This document shows positions 6,682-14,713 of a DNA stretch of 64,000 nucleotides, one piece after another. This stretch comes from an uncultured Christensenella sp. GTDB lineage: Bacteria; Bacillota; Clostridia; Christensenellales; CAG-917. Where the stretch lies: assembly GCA_910578325.1 (NCBI GenBank), contig CAJTQT010000004.1, positions 166,130 through 230,129 on the forward strand, written 5' to 3'. The position numbers and the translations under genes were made by a program. Below the pieces are notes generated by a model. It was not told the origin of the DNA, ran no database searches, and worked only from the letters and a program-made list of their open reading frames with translations. Numbering within the stretch: the first letter of the stretch is position 1; every line of letters starts with the position of its first letter.

Positions 6682-7491
6682 TTATGTTTCTATCTTAAAT
6701 TTTTCATTTACAATCACTATTTCAAAAATATCAGAAAAAAATGAAACCGTATTATATTTGGTAATAGGTGCTTCGCCAGGGTGTCCACTATGGCATCGCA
6801 TATCAAAACAACTTGATAAACGTGTATGCTGATTTATATCAATTAATTCCATGCCTTCTATTATCCAAAGCAATTCGCTATCAAAAACAGTTCGTAAATC
6901 ACTTAAAGACGAAACATTTTGGGACTTGTTAAACTTTTTAAATCTACCTTCTGTTTGATTTTTCATTTTTACAGATGTAGCATTAAATTTTTCAAATCCA
7001 ATAGCTTCAATTTTTTTGTGTATTTTATCAATAGCGGCACACCACCCCAACACAATTGATGCCTTTAAAAAACCAGCATTACAGCAATCTATCGCTTCTT
7101 TCAAATATTCATTTTCGTCCAAGCTTAACTTTTCAGAATATTCACTAAAATCAACTGGGGCAGAATTTATTGGTTTTCTTCTATAAACCATATAAATATT
7201 GGCAAAAATACTTGGGTAAATTATATCAAATTTCGTAATAAAAGAAGAAACTCTATTAGGTTTTCTTGATAAAGTTAAAACATCACAAAATGCATTATTT
7301 ACTGCTTCTAAAATATTTTTATCAATATTGGGGTGATTAATTTTGCCACAAAAATTATCTAACCAAACATTGGCAATTTCTTCCGCTCGATTTCGTTTGT
7401 TTTGGGATAATTGTACGGTGTTATTTTTCTTTAATTCTGCTATAAAGTATTCTATGTCTTTGCAAAATTTATCTAATGCAGCAGTATCCAT
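6682..7491 (-). CDS. Putative HEPN-type RNase protein (abortive-infection or toxin-like)
   Basis: A 269-residue, mostly helical protein, AT-rich. Near its C-terminus, FDMRCHSGHPGE contains Arg232-x4-His237, the RX4-6H motif of HEPN ribonucleases, after a helical bundle with KASIVLGWCAAIDKIHKK (about 143-160). HEPN proteins are metal-independent RNases common in toxin-antitoxin and phage-defence systems. The first 130 residues match nothing I recognise. It starts three bases after the stop of the gene before it, so the two form an operon, divergent from the restriction genes. The motif is short, so the family call is tentative; an inactive helical partner protein is the alternative. Confidence 0.5.
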   Translation of the reverse strand: MDTAALDKFCKDIEYFIAELKKNNTVQLSQNKRNRAEEIANVWLDNFCGKINHPNIDKNILEAVNNAFCDVLTLSRKPNRVSSFITKFDIIYPSIFANIYMVYRRKPINSAPVDFSEYSEKLSLDENEYLKEAIDCCNAGFLKASIVLGWCAAIDKIHKKIEAIGFEKFNATSVKMKNQTEGRFKKFNKSQNVSSLSDLRTVFDSELLWIIEGMELIDINQHTRLSSCFDMRCHSGHPGEAPITKYNTVSFFSDIFEIVIVNEKFKIET

Positions 7492-7494
7492 TTT

Positions 7495-8121
7495 TTAGTA
7501 TTCAGCTATAATTTTAATTAATGTTTGAGCTAATTGTTTTTTCCCTTCAACGGAAAGAATATAGTCAGTATTTTTATCATATTTATCAACCCAATTATCA
7601 AAAAGGGCTGCATTATTTTTAAAATTTGTAGCAAAGTTGGGTGAGTCATAGCATTTTAATTCTTGACAACGCTTCCTAACATTTTCACCATTAACAACAA
7701 ATTCGCCATTAGCAAATCCTGCTTCAAAAGCAGTCAATAAGGTAAGTCTCAATTGGCATTCAGACATTTTCGTGCTATGCATACTCTCATAATATGGAAG
7801 TAGTTGCCCATTTTCCTTATAGTAAATTCTATTTAAATCATTTACGCTAATATTGTTTGTTTGAAAAAATCTGCGAACTTTAACATGAAAATCATTCTCA
7901 GTAATATCACTTGCGGATGTCGAAGCTTCATTATTTTCGACAACAATTTCGTCAGCTTTATCTTCAATTTGTACAGGCACAGTTTGAACGTTTTTTGTTG
8001 CTCTGAACTTTTGTAAATAATTATCCAAAAGTATTTCAAAACACCTCTGTTGTAATTCCGCAGGGCATTCTTTTGTTATTTCTATAATTTCTTTAATTTC
8101 TGCTTTAAGTTCTTCGTACAT
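7495..8121 (-). CDS. Unknown helical partner protein of the HEPN-like gene
   Basis: I do not recognise this protein. The start at 8121 is chosen because AGGAG lies eight bases before it; an ATG six codons upstream has no such site. Of 208 residues, the first 40 form amphipathic helices, residues about 45-75 are acidic and low-complexity, and residues 78-208 form a compact domain (starts FHVKVRRFF, ends LIKIIAEY). No catalytic motif is visible. The order, sensor or antitoxin first and RNase second, is common in two-gene defence modules. It shares a divergent control region (8122-8296) with the XRE gene of the R-M locus. Confidence 0.55.
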   Translation of the reverse strand: MYEELKAEIKEIIEITKECPAELQQRCFEILLDNYLQKFRATKNVQTVPVQIEDKADEIVVENNEASTSASDITENDFHVKVRRFFQTNNISVNDLNRIYYKENGQLLPYYESMHSTKMSECQLRLTLLTAFEAGFANGEFVVNGENVRKRCQELKCYDSPNFATNFKNNAALFDNWVDKYDKNTDYILSVEGKKQLAQTLIKIIAEY

Positions 8122-8225
8122 ATGTATTTCTCCTAACATTTTTTCTTATTTTACCATAATTTGCCAATAAATTCAATATAAACAGACAAAAAAATTCATT
8201 ATTTGCAAATTATTATTTTTATCAA

Positions 8226-8260
8226 ATGTTACTCATTGAGTGTTGATAAATAAGTAACAT
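8226..8260. promoter_or_regulatory. Inverted-repeat operator, possible C-protein box
   Basis: ATGTTACT (8226-8233) and AGTAACAT (8253-8260) are perfect inverted repeats; ACTCAttgAGT is a second small palindrome at 8231-8241. The site lies 37 bases before the XRE start and in the divergent region, so autoregulation by that protein is plausible. Confidence 0.5.
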
Positions 8261-8296
8261 ATTTTTATAATTAAATGGATTTATAGGAGTAAAAGA

Positions 8297-8500
8297 ATGA
8301 TTGAAGAAAAAGTCGGTAATCGTATAAAAGAGTTGCGTGGCAAACTCGGCATAAGCCAAGAAGAATTGGGCTTTCGTTCAGGCGTTCATAGAACTTATAT
8401 TGCAAGTCTTGAAGTCGGCAAGCGCAACATATCAATAGCAACATTAGAAAAAATAGTAAATGCGCTTGAAGTTTCATTTAGTGAATTTTTTGATTTTTAA
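8297..8500 (+). CDS. XRE-family controller protein of the R-M locus
   Basis: A 67-residue protein that is just one helix-turn-helix domain (IKELRGKLGISQEELG, then HRTYIASLEVGKRNIS). This is the length and form of C proteins that time restriction-enzyme expression in type II systems. A TAGGAG site precedes the ATG. It is the first gene of a plus-strand operon: 17 bases separate it from the HNH nuclease. It probably binds the inverted repeat upstream. It could instead be a phage-type repressor, but the operon position favours a controller. Confidence 0.8.
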   Translation: MIEEKVGNRIKELRGKLGISQEELGFRSGVHRTYIASLEVGKRNISIATLEKIVNALEVSFSEFFDF

Positions 8501-8517
8501 TTAAAGGTGATTAACAA

Positions 8518-9120
8518 ATGACAAAAACGGAATTATTTATTCAGTTAGCAAAACCTGATAATAACGGTATAAGTCGTTGGGTAAGTGTAACAGAATTTAT
8601 TGGGGAATATGCTTGCTTGACTTTCGGTAACGGCGCTTCCTGGGCAAGAAAAGAGTCCACCCTTGCAAAGAAATATGTTATTGAATTTGATAAAACTATT
8701 TCAAACGGAAACGGCATTGACAGAATAAGGCTTAATGGCTTTAACAACGGTGATTATTCTCAATATATCCGTGCAGATATCAAAAAAGCAATAAAAGCTC
8801 GTCGTTGCGTTGTTCTCGGCACATCTAACCCCGAAGTAGACCATAAAAACGGAATGAAAAATGAAGGCAGGGTTATGCGGAATGAAAATCAAAGCCTTGA
8901 AGATTTTCAACCTTTGAGCAAGGCGGCAAATGACGCTAAAAGACAATTTTGTAAAGAATGTAGGCAAACAGGTATTCGTTACGACGCTAGATTATTGGGA
9001 TATCCTATTTCCTATTATTCGGGTGTTGCAGAACACCACAACGAAGAAAACGCTTGTATAGGTTGCTATTGGTACGACCCGTTAGAATTTAAAAAACATT
9101 TGATACAAAAAATTAAATAG
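8518..9120 (+). CDS. HNH-type restriction endonuclease
   Basis: A 200-residue protein. The nuclease core is NPEVDHKNG (about 104-112; catalytic His109) followed by QSLEDFQPLSKAANDAKRQF, an HNH/beta-beta-alpha-metal layout with the N and N/H positions. Two Cys pairs, CKEC (145-148) and CIGC (180-183), flank it and probably bind zinc. HNH enzymes with this layout are found as type II restriction endonucleases next to methyltransferases. It lies between the controller and a second nuclease gene and should be co-transcribed with them. Recognition sequence unknown. Confidence 0.75.
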   Translation: MTKTELFIQLAKPDNNGISRWVSVTEFIGEYACLTFGNGASWARKESTLAKKYVIEFDKTISNGNGIDRIRLNGFNNGDYSQYIRADIKKAIKARRCVVLGTSNPEVDHKNGMKNEGRVMRNENQSLEDFQPLSKAANDAKRQFCKECRQTGIRYDARLLGYPISYYSGVAEHHNEENACIGCYWYDPLEFKKHLIQKIK

Positions 9121-9131
9121 AGGTAAATAAA

Positions 9132-10262
9132 ATGGTACATGTTTTTATTGTCGATGAAACAACTCTTAAATATCATCTTGAATATCTTTTTGCGGGTACT
9201 GGTGCAAAAGATAAAACAGCTCCTTTTTTAAACAATGCTTTGATAAATTATCCAGCTACAACTGAAAGAATGCTTGTTGGCATGATAGCTGATATTTCTC
9301 GCATAAGAATTGGTGATAAAGTAATTTTTTATCTTCAAGCCACTGCAAATAGTCAAGGAATGTTTTTCGGCGTATTTAAAGTTGTTTCAAATCCTTTTTT
9401 TGATGAAAATGATAATAATAATTATTTATTGCGTCAAATGGGAAAAGGTTTATCATTTAGAGTTTTATTAGAACCTGATACTGTATATTCAAAAGGTGTA
9501 ACTGAACACGAATATTTGGACAGTTTAACTGGTAAAAATTATCCTTATGATTTGTGTTGGAGCTTAATTTATAGAAAGCTTAAAGGTAAACGTGGTTGTA
9601 CTATGATTATGGACTATGAATACGATGATTTACTTACTAAGCTTATTACAAAAAATAATAACACAGCATTAACAGGTACAGCTTTTACATTTGACAGGAA
9701 AAATTATGAGATAATATCCGCTCAAACAAATAATGTTTACCAAGGCAGACAAAACTCATTAAACATTTTAAACAGATTGTTGTTTAAAGCAAACAATAGA
9801 AATGCTTTTGAAACTCATTTACAGGCATACATAACACAAAATATTGATAAGCAGCCTTTATCAAATCTTTTGCTACCTTTACCTGGCAATAATGCATGGG
9901 TGGGTAATGAAGTCTCTTGCGGTGTGGGTATGCAAAGAATTGATATTATGGTAAAGCAAGAAACCGATACAGATGTTTTTATTAGACTGGTAGAATTAAA
10001 AGATGAAGCTCCATACCTAAATATAATTTTATATCAAATTCCTTGGTATTTGAAATGGTTATCCGATTACGTAATTCCAAAATATCAAGGCAAAAATATT
10101 CACTTGATACCTACAATTATTGCAGCGGGGAATTTGAATGCGAATTTAAGAACACAATATCAAAATTTTTCCTATACAATAAATAATGTAGATGTGCAAC
10201 CGTTGCAATATATAGGGTTTAATACTACTGCTCATCAAATAACATTTAATAGATACTTATAA
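9132..10262 (+). CDS. EVE/PUA-like domain fused to a PD-(D/E)xK nuclease
   Basis: A 376-residue protein. Residues 1-160 begin VHVFIVDE and contain RIGDKVIFYLQA and FFGVFKVVSNPFFDE, resembling EVE/PUA-like folds that recognise modified bases. The C-terminal part has the nuclease triad spacing Glu259, Asp271 (QRIDIMV) and Glu288-Leu-Lys290 (RLVELK), a PD-(D/E)xK core as in DUF91/NucS-like enzymes. The fusion suggests a modification-sensing endonuclease, or a second restriction enzyme. It follows the HNH gene by 11 bases and converges on the methyltransferases. Both domain assignments rest on motif pattern only. Confidence 0.6.
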   Translation: MVHVFIVDETTLKYHLEYLFAGTGAKDKTAPFLNNALINYPATTERMLVGMIADISRIRIGDKVIFYLQATANSQGMFFGVFKVVSNPFFDENDNNNYLLRQMGKGLSFRVLLEPDTVYSKGVTEHEYLDSLTGKNYPYDLCWSLIYRKLKGKRGCTMIMDYEYDDLLTKLITKNNNTALTGTAFTFDRKNYEIISAQTNNVYQGRQNSLNILNRLLFKANNRNAFETHLQAYITQNIDKQPLSNLLLPLPGNNAWVGNEVSCGVGMQRIDIMVKQETDTDVFIRLVELKDEAPYLNIILYQIPWYLKWLSDYVIPKYQGKNIHLIPTIIAAGNLNANLRTQYQNFSYTINNVDVQPLQYIGFNTTAHQITFNRYL

Positions 10263-10272
10263 TAGAAAATAG

Positions 10273-10299
10273 GGGGAAGTAAACTTACTTCCCCTTTTT
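10273..10299. terminator. Bidirectional terminator between nuclease and methyltransferase genes
   Basis: GGGGAAGTAA (10273-10282) and TTACTTCCCC (10285-10294) form a hairpin, followed by TTTTT on the plus strand and preceded by A-rich sequence. It contains the stop codon of the minus-strand methyltransferase. Confidence 0.75.
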
Positions 10300-11073
10300 A
10301 AATACAAAAATATATTCGTGTTTGAAAATATATAAACCGTTTTGTAAAGCTCTCTGTCGCCATAAAGCTTGTTGATTTGCTTTACCTTTTGTTTCTTCAA
10401 AATTTTTTACTATTGTTGCTTTGAGCGTTAACCCCTCTTGTTGCATTACTTGCATACAGTAAAAACTTAACGGAACTATTCGACTTTTTGCATATTTATC
10501 GCCGATTACAACCGCACAATATCTTTTCTTTTCTAAAATTTTTAAAGTGTTTCTGACTACCTGCCTGAAATTTTCTATAAATTCTTCAAGTGTTTTAGAA
10601 TTTGATAAATCTTCTTCATTTTCACTAAATTTTACAATGTCCCAATACGGTGGGTGAAAGATTATAAATTGTACGTTTTCTATATGGTAAAGTTCTAATA
10701 TTCGGGCGGTATCAAAAAACTTACTGTTATCAATGAAAGTATCTGCAATTATTCCGTCTTTCCTTTCCGAATGAATACGCTTAATTGCTTCAACCGCTAC
10801 GTTTTCCTGTAACTCAATTCCTATTGAATTGCGGTTCATTCTCTGAGCTTCAATTAGTGTAGTGCCACTGCCTGCGAAAGGGTCTAACACAAAGTCGCCT
10901 GCCTTTGTGTATCTTGAAAGTAATTGATGAACGATTTGCGGAACAAAATTTCCGTGATAATGGGCGTTATGTGCACCAGAATTATCACGCTTTTCAATTA
11001 TCCAAAGACTATCAGTCCAAATATTCGTTAAGTCTTTCCAATTTTTTAAGTCTAAATCGTTTATGTTGCCCAT
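10285..11073 (-). CDS. DNA methyltransferase (N4-cytosine or N6-adenine type)
   Basis: A 262-residue amino-methyltransferase. Motif I, DPFAGSGT (64-71), binds S-adenosylmethionine; motif IV, HPPYW (140-144), is a D/N/S-PP-Y/F variant with His at the first position. The motif order I then IV, with the helix at IGIELQENVAVEA between, fits exocyclic amino methyltransferases. It should modify one strand of the site cut by the locus. It lies seven bases after the stop of the second methyltransferase, in the same operon, and converges with the nuclease operon. Confidence 0.85.
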   Translation of the reverse strand: MGNINDLDLKNWKDLTNIWTDSLWIIEKRDNSGAHNAHYHGNFVPQIVHQLLSRYTKAGDFVLDPFAGSGTTLIEAQRMNRNSIGIELQENVAVEAIKRIHSERKDGIIADTFIDNSKFFDTARILELYHIENVQFIIFHPPYWDIVKFSENEEDLSNSKTLEEFIENFRQVVRNTLKILEKKRYCAVVIGDKYAKSRIVPLSFYCMQVMQQEGLTLKATIVKNFEETKGKANQQALWRQRALQNGLYIFKHEYIFVFKKGK

Positions 11074-11079
11074 TTAAAA

Positions 11080-12114
11080 TTACTTCTTAATTAAGCAATG
11101 CAAATACTCAACTGTTTTATCGGCTTTGCTTTCACGTGCATTATCGGCTTTAAACCTTTTGTGTTCCTGCAATTCATAGGTATATTTGCCGTATTTCTTC
11201 ATTACTTTCCCTATTGTATCGAAAGACATAAGTCCTTCATTGTTATAGCTTAAAAATATATATTTGAAATCGGCATTTTTAATCAAATCATTGAATGCTT
11301 GCGCTACTTTGCTTTTGTTGCAAAACACGCTCTTTTGTGCGCTGTATTCTCTTAACCCCGTTTTACCGTATATTTCGGGGCTATCATATCTTGCAATAGT
11401 TTCAAGTAAATGATAGTTTGTACAATACTGTCTTGCGTTATAAGGGGGGTCAAGATAAAGAATATCGCCTTTTACAGTCTTTATAAGTTCTAAAATATCC
11501 TCATTGTATACTTTACATTCGACTGCGCCATGCATAATCGTAAGCGGTGTTAATACCATAGGTTTCAAAGCCGATTTTTTTAGCGATTTTAAAAATGCGC
11601 CATATACAGAGGCAGTATTTGCAAATTTATCGATACTGTTTAATAACGAGCCAAGCAAAAAATAATATTCATTTTCGTTTATATAGTCAGACTTTTTCCA
11701 TTCTTCGATTTTAATTCTGATTGCATCGCACTTTTGGGCGTTTTCGTCAGAAAAATACATCCTCTCGAATTCGTGTCCTTTCGTTCCGCCAAGAGAATAA
11801 TTTTGATATATAAAACCCTCTACGCCGTCAATATTGTTTAGTTCATTTATTAAATAGTCGCACCTGTCATTATCAAGGTTTCCGTTATTCTCTATCATAT
11901 GCTTACTTACAACGTAGCTATAATATTGAATATCGTTTGCAATTATAGAATATCCAAGCTCTTTAAATGAACCACTAACAACACCAGTGCCAGCAAACAA
12001 ATCTGCAAACACCATTTCACTTGGCGTTCTCTTTTCATTATTTTGTTTTAATGTCTTATCTATTGAAGATTTTATAAAATCAACTATAGAATACTTTGAA
12101 CCTATGTAATTCAT
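11080..12114 (-). CDS. D12-class N6-adenine DNA methyltransferase
   Basis: A 344-residue Dam-like enzyme: N-terminal MNYIGSKYSIVDFI (the K-binding start of D12 enzymes), motif I FADLFAGTGVV (36-46), and DPPYN (222-226). It transfers methyl to adenine N6. I place the start at 12114 because family similarity begins there; the frame extends 53 codons upstream into att-side sequence without family features. The pairing of this gene with a second, unrelated methyltransferase is typical of type II systems with asymmetric sites, where each strand needs its own enzyme. Confidence 0.88.
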   Translation of the reverse strand: MNYIGSKYSIVDFIKSSIDKTLKQNNEKRTPSEMVFADLFAGTGVVSGSFKELGYSIIANDIQYYSYVVSKHMIENNGNLDNDRCDYLINELNNIDGVEGFIYQNYSLGGTKGHEFERMYFSDENAQKCDAIRIKIEEWKKSDYINENEYYFLLGSLLNSIDKFANTASVYGAFLKSLKKSALKPMVLTPLTIMHGAVECKVYNEDILELIKTVKGDILYLDPPYNARQYCTNYHLLETIARYDSPEIYGKTGLREYSAQKSVFCNKSKVAQAFNDLIKNADFKYIFLSYNNEGLMSFDTIGKVMKKYGKYTYELQEHKRFKADNARESKADKTVEYLHCLIKK

Positions 12115-12226
12115 ATTCACAATTATAATTGAAGCACCATCAAAAGTCAAATTGAATATTATGTGTAACAATGTTTTTATTAAATAAAAGTATTTTTTGT
12201 ATAAAAAACACAACCTTACCCGATAG

Positions 12227-12256
12227 TATTCGAATAAGGTTGCGTATGGTGCACCA
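12227..12256. other. attR with the second attP arm
   Basis: The arm at 12227-12241 and a 6-base gap precede GGTGCACCA (12248-12256), which duplicates the tRNA-Arg 3' end. Confidence 0.7.
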
Positions 12257-12287
12257 AAAAAACACAAACGCAAGTTTGTGTTTTTTT
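12257..12287. terminator. Hairpin just outside attR, probably the original tRNA-Arg terminator
   Basis: AAACACAAAC (12260-12269), loop GCAA, GTTTGTGTTT (12274-12283) and a T run. Symmetric enough to work both ways. In an element-free chromosome it would start four bases after the tRNA CCA. Confidence 0.8.
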
Positions 12288-12330
12288 ATACCGTAAGTCT
12301 TTAACTAAACCTATTTTGATCAAACTGCTG

Positions 12331-13041
12331 TTACACTTCGTCGCACCGCTCGATGGAAAGAATAAACTGATTCTGCGCCATAATCTCGTTGAGTACCTGC
12401 GAAGAGTATTCCTTATCGGTATTCAGCATAGCCCTGTAAACGGTAGCGTCGTCCTTACGCTCTATGGTAAGGCTGTTGAAATTCTCCACCGAAAACAGCC
12501 GTTTGACCTTGACGCTCTCATTATCGGTATTGAGGAAACAGATTTTGATTTTATAATATTTTTTCGTGCGGAACAGTTTGACGTTAAGGTGACACACGCA
12601 CTGAATGACAATAAGCACAACCGTCGCTCCGGTCGCAAAAATATATAAACCTGCGCCCGCCGCCATACCTATACCTGCCGTAGCCCAAACACCTGCGGCA
12701 GTTGTAAGCCCGTGCATTTTCTGACCGCGGAACATAATAATACCCGCGCCGAGGAAACCCACGCCCGACACGATCTGCGCGGCGACGCGCGCCGTATCCG
12801 CATCCTGTCCCTCAAAGCCGTATTTGCTGACCACCATCATAATAGCCGCGCCTACGCACACTATCGTATGCGTGCGAATGCCCGCTTCTTTGAACCGCAA
12901 CTTACGTTCGAACCCTATTGCGAATCCGAGAACGACGGCAATGAGTACGCCTATCAGTCCTTTGAGTTCATCGGCAATCAGTTCCGTCCTGTAAAACGTA
13001 TCCGCCGCCGTATTCGCAATTTCGCTAAGTAAAATGTTCAC
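12331..13041 (-). CDS. MgtC/SapB family membrane protein
   Basis: A 236-residue protein. Start chosen at the GTG (13041) because AGGAG lies six bases before it. The first 140 residues hold four to five membrane helices with hallmark motifs: GLIGVLIAVVLGFAIGFER, RTHTIVCVGAA, QIVSGVGFLGAGIIM and GLTTAAGVWATAGIGMAAG. The C-terminal 80 residues form a soluble ACT-like domain. MgtC proteins help cells under low magnesium or inside hosts; some regulate ATP synthase. It is monocistronic and lies next to the element end. Confidence 0.9.
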   Translation of the reverse strand: MNILLSEIANTAADTFYRTELIADELKGLIGVLIAVVLGFAIGFERKLRFKEAGIRTHTIVCVGAAIMMVVSKYGFEGQDADTARVAAQIVSGVGFLGAGIIMFRGQKMHGLTTAAGVWATAGIGMAAGAGLYIFATGATVVLIVIQCVCHLNVKLFRTKKYYKIKICFLNTDNESVKVKRLFSVENFNSLTIERKDDATVYRAMLNTDKEYSSQVLNEIMAQNQFILSIERCDEV

Positions 13042-13272
13042 GATAACTCTCCTGACTTTTTTATATTTATATTTTACGCATTTTAAGCGAAATGTCAATT
13101 ATCAATATGCGCACTCGGCGTATTTCTAATAAAATACGCGACAAACGTGCGTTTCGTTAAAACGAACCTATAATATTTTTATATGCAATTAAGTCGATCG
13201 ACCGCATATTAGAAGCCACGTCTTAAACCTGCCTTACGCAAACTCTCAATCACGGTCGCCGATTGACGTAGA

Positions 13273-14604
13273 TTATCCGAGTTCGCCGCTATCGGAATCG
13301 CTTGATTTCTCCAACCGTTCGTTCACGCCGTCATTCTCGGGAGAATCCTCTGTGCAGGGAGATTCATTTGCGGACATACGCGCACGTTTCTTCTCTTCCC
13401 GACGCGCTTTTTTCGCTTCGCGTTTTGCCGCGAGTTTCGGAAGTTTACCTTTTTTAATCAGTACGTTCACGGTTATCGCCGCGCTTATGCTTCCGACGAT
13501 AATAATTCCTATCAGCACGCCTGCCACAATAAGCCCTATCAAAGTCCCGCTCATCTTTGCCGCGACGGTTTCGGGATTACTGTAATATTCGATATATTCT
13601 TCAACAGTATTCATAAGAGCGGACGCTTCTATGCTGCCGTCTTCGCGCAGTAACGACATAATTTCACTCTCTGTCCAGAGGTACGTAAATTCGTCTTTGG
13701 TCTTTCCGCTTGCCGTGCCGGCGTCCCTGTCGTATTCGCAACTGTACGACTTTGCATAGCCGTTATCCCAAATTTCGAGCACGGCGTTATAGTAGTTGTA
13801 ATAGTTGATGGAATTCCCCGACACCTGCATATCTTTCTGCGCAAGAGCGTACCAGTCTTTCAACAGCGAGTAGTCGGCGTTCATATCCACCGAGAACTCG
13901 ACCTTATACACCCCGTTCTCCGCATCGTAAGTTATCTTCGAACCGTCGGCTATAATCTCCTCGCAGAAAATCATATTGTTTATCTCGTGGATACTCTCGG
14001 AATAATGCAACTCCTCTTTAAAACTTTCGGCAGAATGCTTTACGGGTTTCTGCGTCAAATCGAAGGTTGCATACGGGAACGTCGGTAAAGTACAGTCGCA
14101 ATTGGATTCCTGCCCTTTTATGATTGAATAATAGTAATCGCCGTTTGCGTCGGTATACGCCACTTTGAGCAAGCCCGCGAAAATCGTGATGAGATTATTC
14201 CCGAAATTGCTTCCCGTATCGACGTCTGTGGCAAGTTGATAATACCATCTGTTGCCGGACTTTAAATTGAAAGCGTGCATAACTATATCCACGTCGCTCA
14301 TAAGCGCAACGCCCGCAACGCTGTTTTGCAGCATCAGCGATAATGAGGTGTTCTTTCGGCTTGCATTTGCGATGTCATACAGCGCGATTACCGCCTGTTT
14401 TTTTACCGACTCGTCCGCATTTTCGTCGAGGGCCGCTTGGATAACCGACTTAATATCGCCGTCGATCAGAGACGGATAATCGGGCCGACGTCCGCCGACA
14501 AGATCCAAATCGTTGTCGTTTGTCTTGTTGCAACCCGCAAAAACCGCGGCGCAAGAGACAAGAAACACGACTGACAGAATCAACAATCCAATTTTCTTAC
14601 GCAT
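13273..14604 (-). CDS. Lipoprotein with C-terminal membrane helix, function unknown
   Basis: The start at 14604 has GGGGA before it; an ATG eight codons upstream does not. The N-terminus is a lipoprotein signal ending in FAGC. A 300-residue extracellular part follows, with no family I recognise; it contains a Cys pair (SNCDCTLP) and many Asp/Tyr. Near the C-terminus there is a hydrophobic helix (AGVLIGIIIVGSISAAITVN) and then a very basic stretch and an acidic disordered tail. Lipid anchor plus second membrane anchor is unusual. Nothing nearby suggests its job. Confidence 0.6.
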   Translation of the reverse strand: MRKKIGLLILSVVFLVSCAAVFAGCNKTNDNDLDLVGGRRPDYPSLIDGDIKSVIQAALDENADESVKKQAVIALYDIANASRKNTSLSLMLQNSVAGVALMSDVDIVMHAFNLKSGNRWYYQLATDVDTGSNFGNNLITIFAGLLKVAYTDANGDYYYSIIKGQESNCDCTLPTFPYATFDLTQKPVKHSAESFKEELHYSESIHEINNMIFCEEIIADGSKITYDAENGVYKVEFSVDMNADYSLLKDWYALAQKDMQVSGNSINYYNYYNAVLEIWDNGYAKSYSCEYDRDAGTASGKTKDEFTYLWTESEIMSLLREDGSIEASALMNTVEEYIEYYSNPETVAAKMSGTLIGLIVAGVLIGIIIVGSISAAITVNVLIKKGKLPKLAAKREAKKARREEKKRARMSANESPCTEDSPENDGVNERLEKSSDSDSGELG

Positions 14605-14713
14605 ATATTCCCCAACCTTGACGCGCACGCGCGTCGCACACTGTATTCCGATTATATAATTTTACACTAACGGTACCTATCCGTCAATACCGCAAAATTC
14701 CCGATATCCTTTC

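Larger units (their letters stand above)
2915..12256. mobile_element. 9.3-kb integrative element with HUH Rep and restriction-modification cargo
   Basis: The element is bounded by a 9-bp direct repeat, GGTGCACCA, at the 3' end of tRNA-Arg (2915-2923) and at 12248-12256. It carries a large serine recombinase at its left end, an HUH-type Rep, strong inverted repeats, a HEPN-type pair and an R-M locus. Joining the inner flanks (12227-12247 with 2923-2943) gives 15-base arms that match as an inverted repeat at 14 of 15 positions around GGTGCACC, the architecture of a serine-integrase attP. Without the element, the tRNA would be followed directly by the hairpin at 12260-12283. No conjugation genes are present, so it is integrative and possibly mobilisable or replicative. 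Confidence 0.8.

Noticed and set aside
6271..6698. Overlapping short frames around the GC-rich hairpins
   Set aside because: They exist on both strands because the DNA is palindromic; none has a start signal or recognisable product.
12115..12273. Upstream extension of the D12 methyltransferase
   Set aside because: The family begins at residue 54 of the long frame, and the extension would be encoded by the att arm itself.
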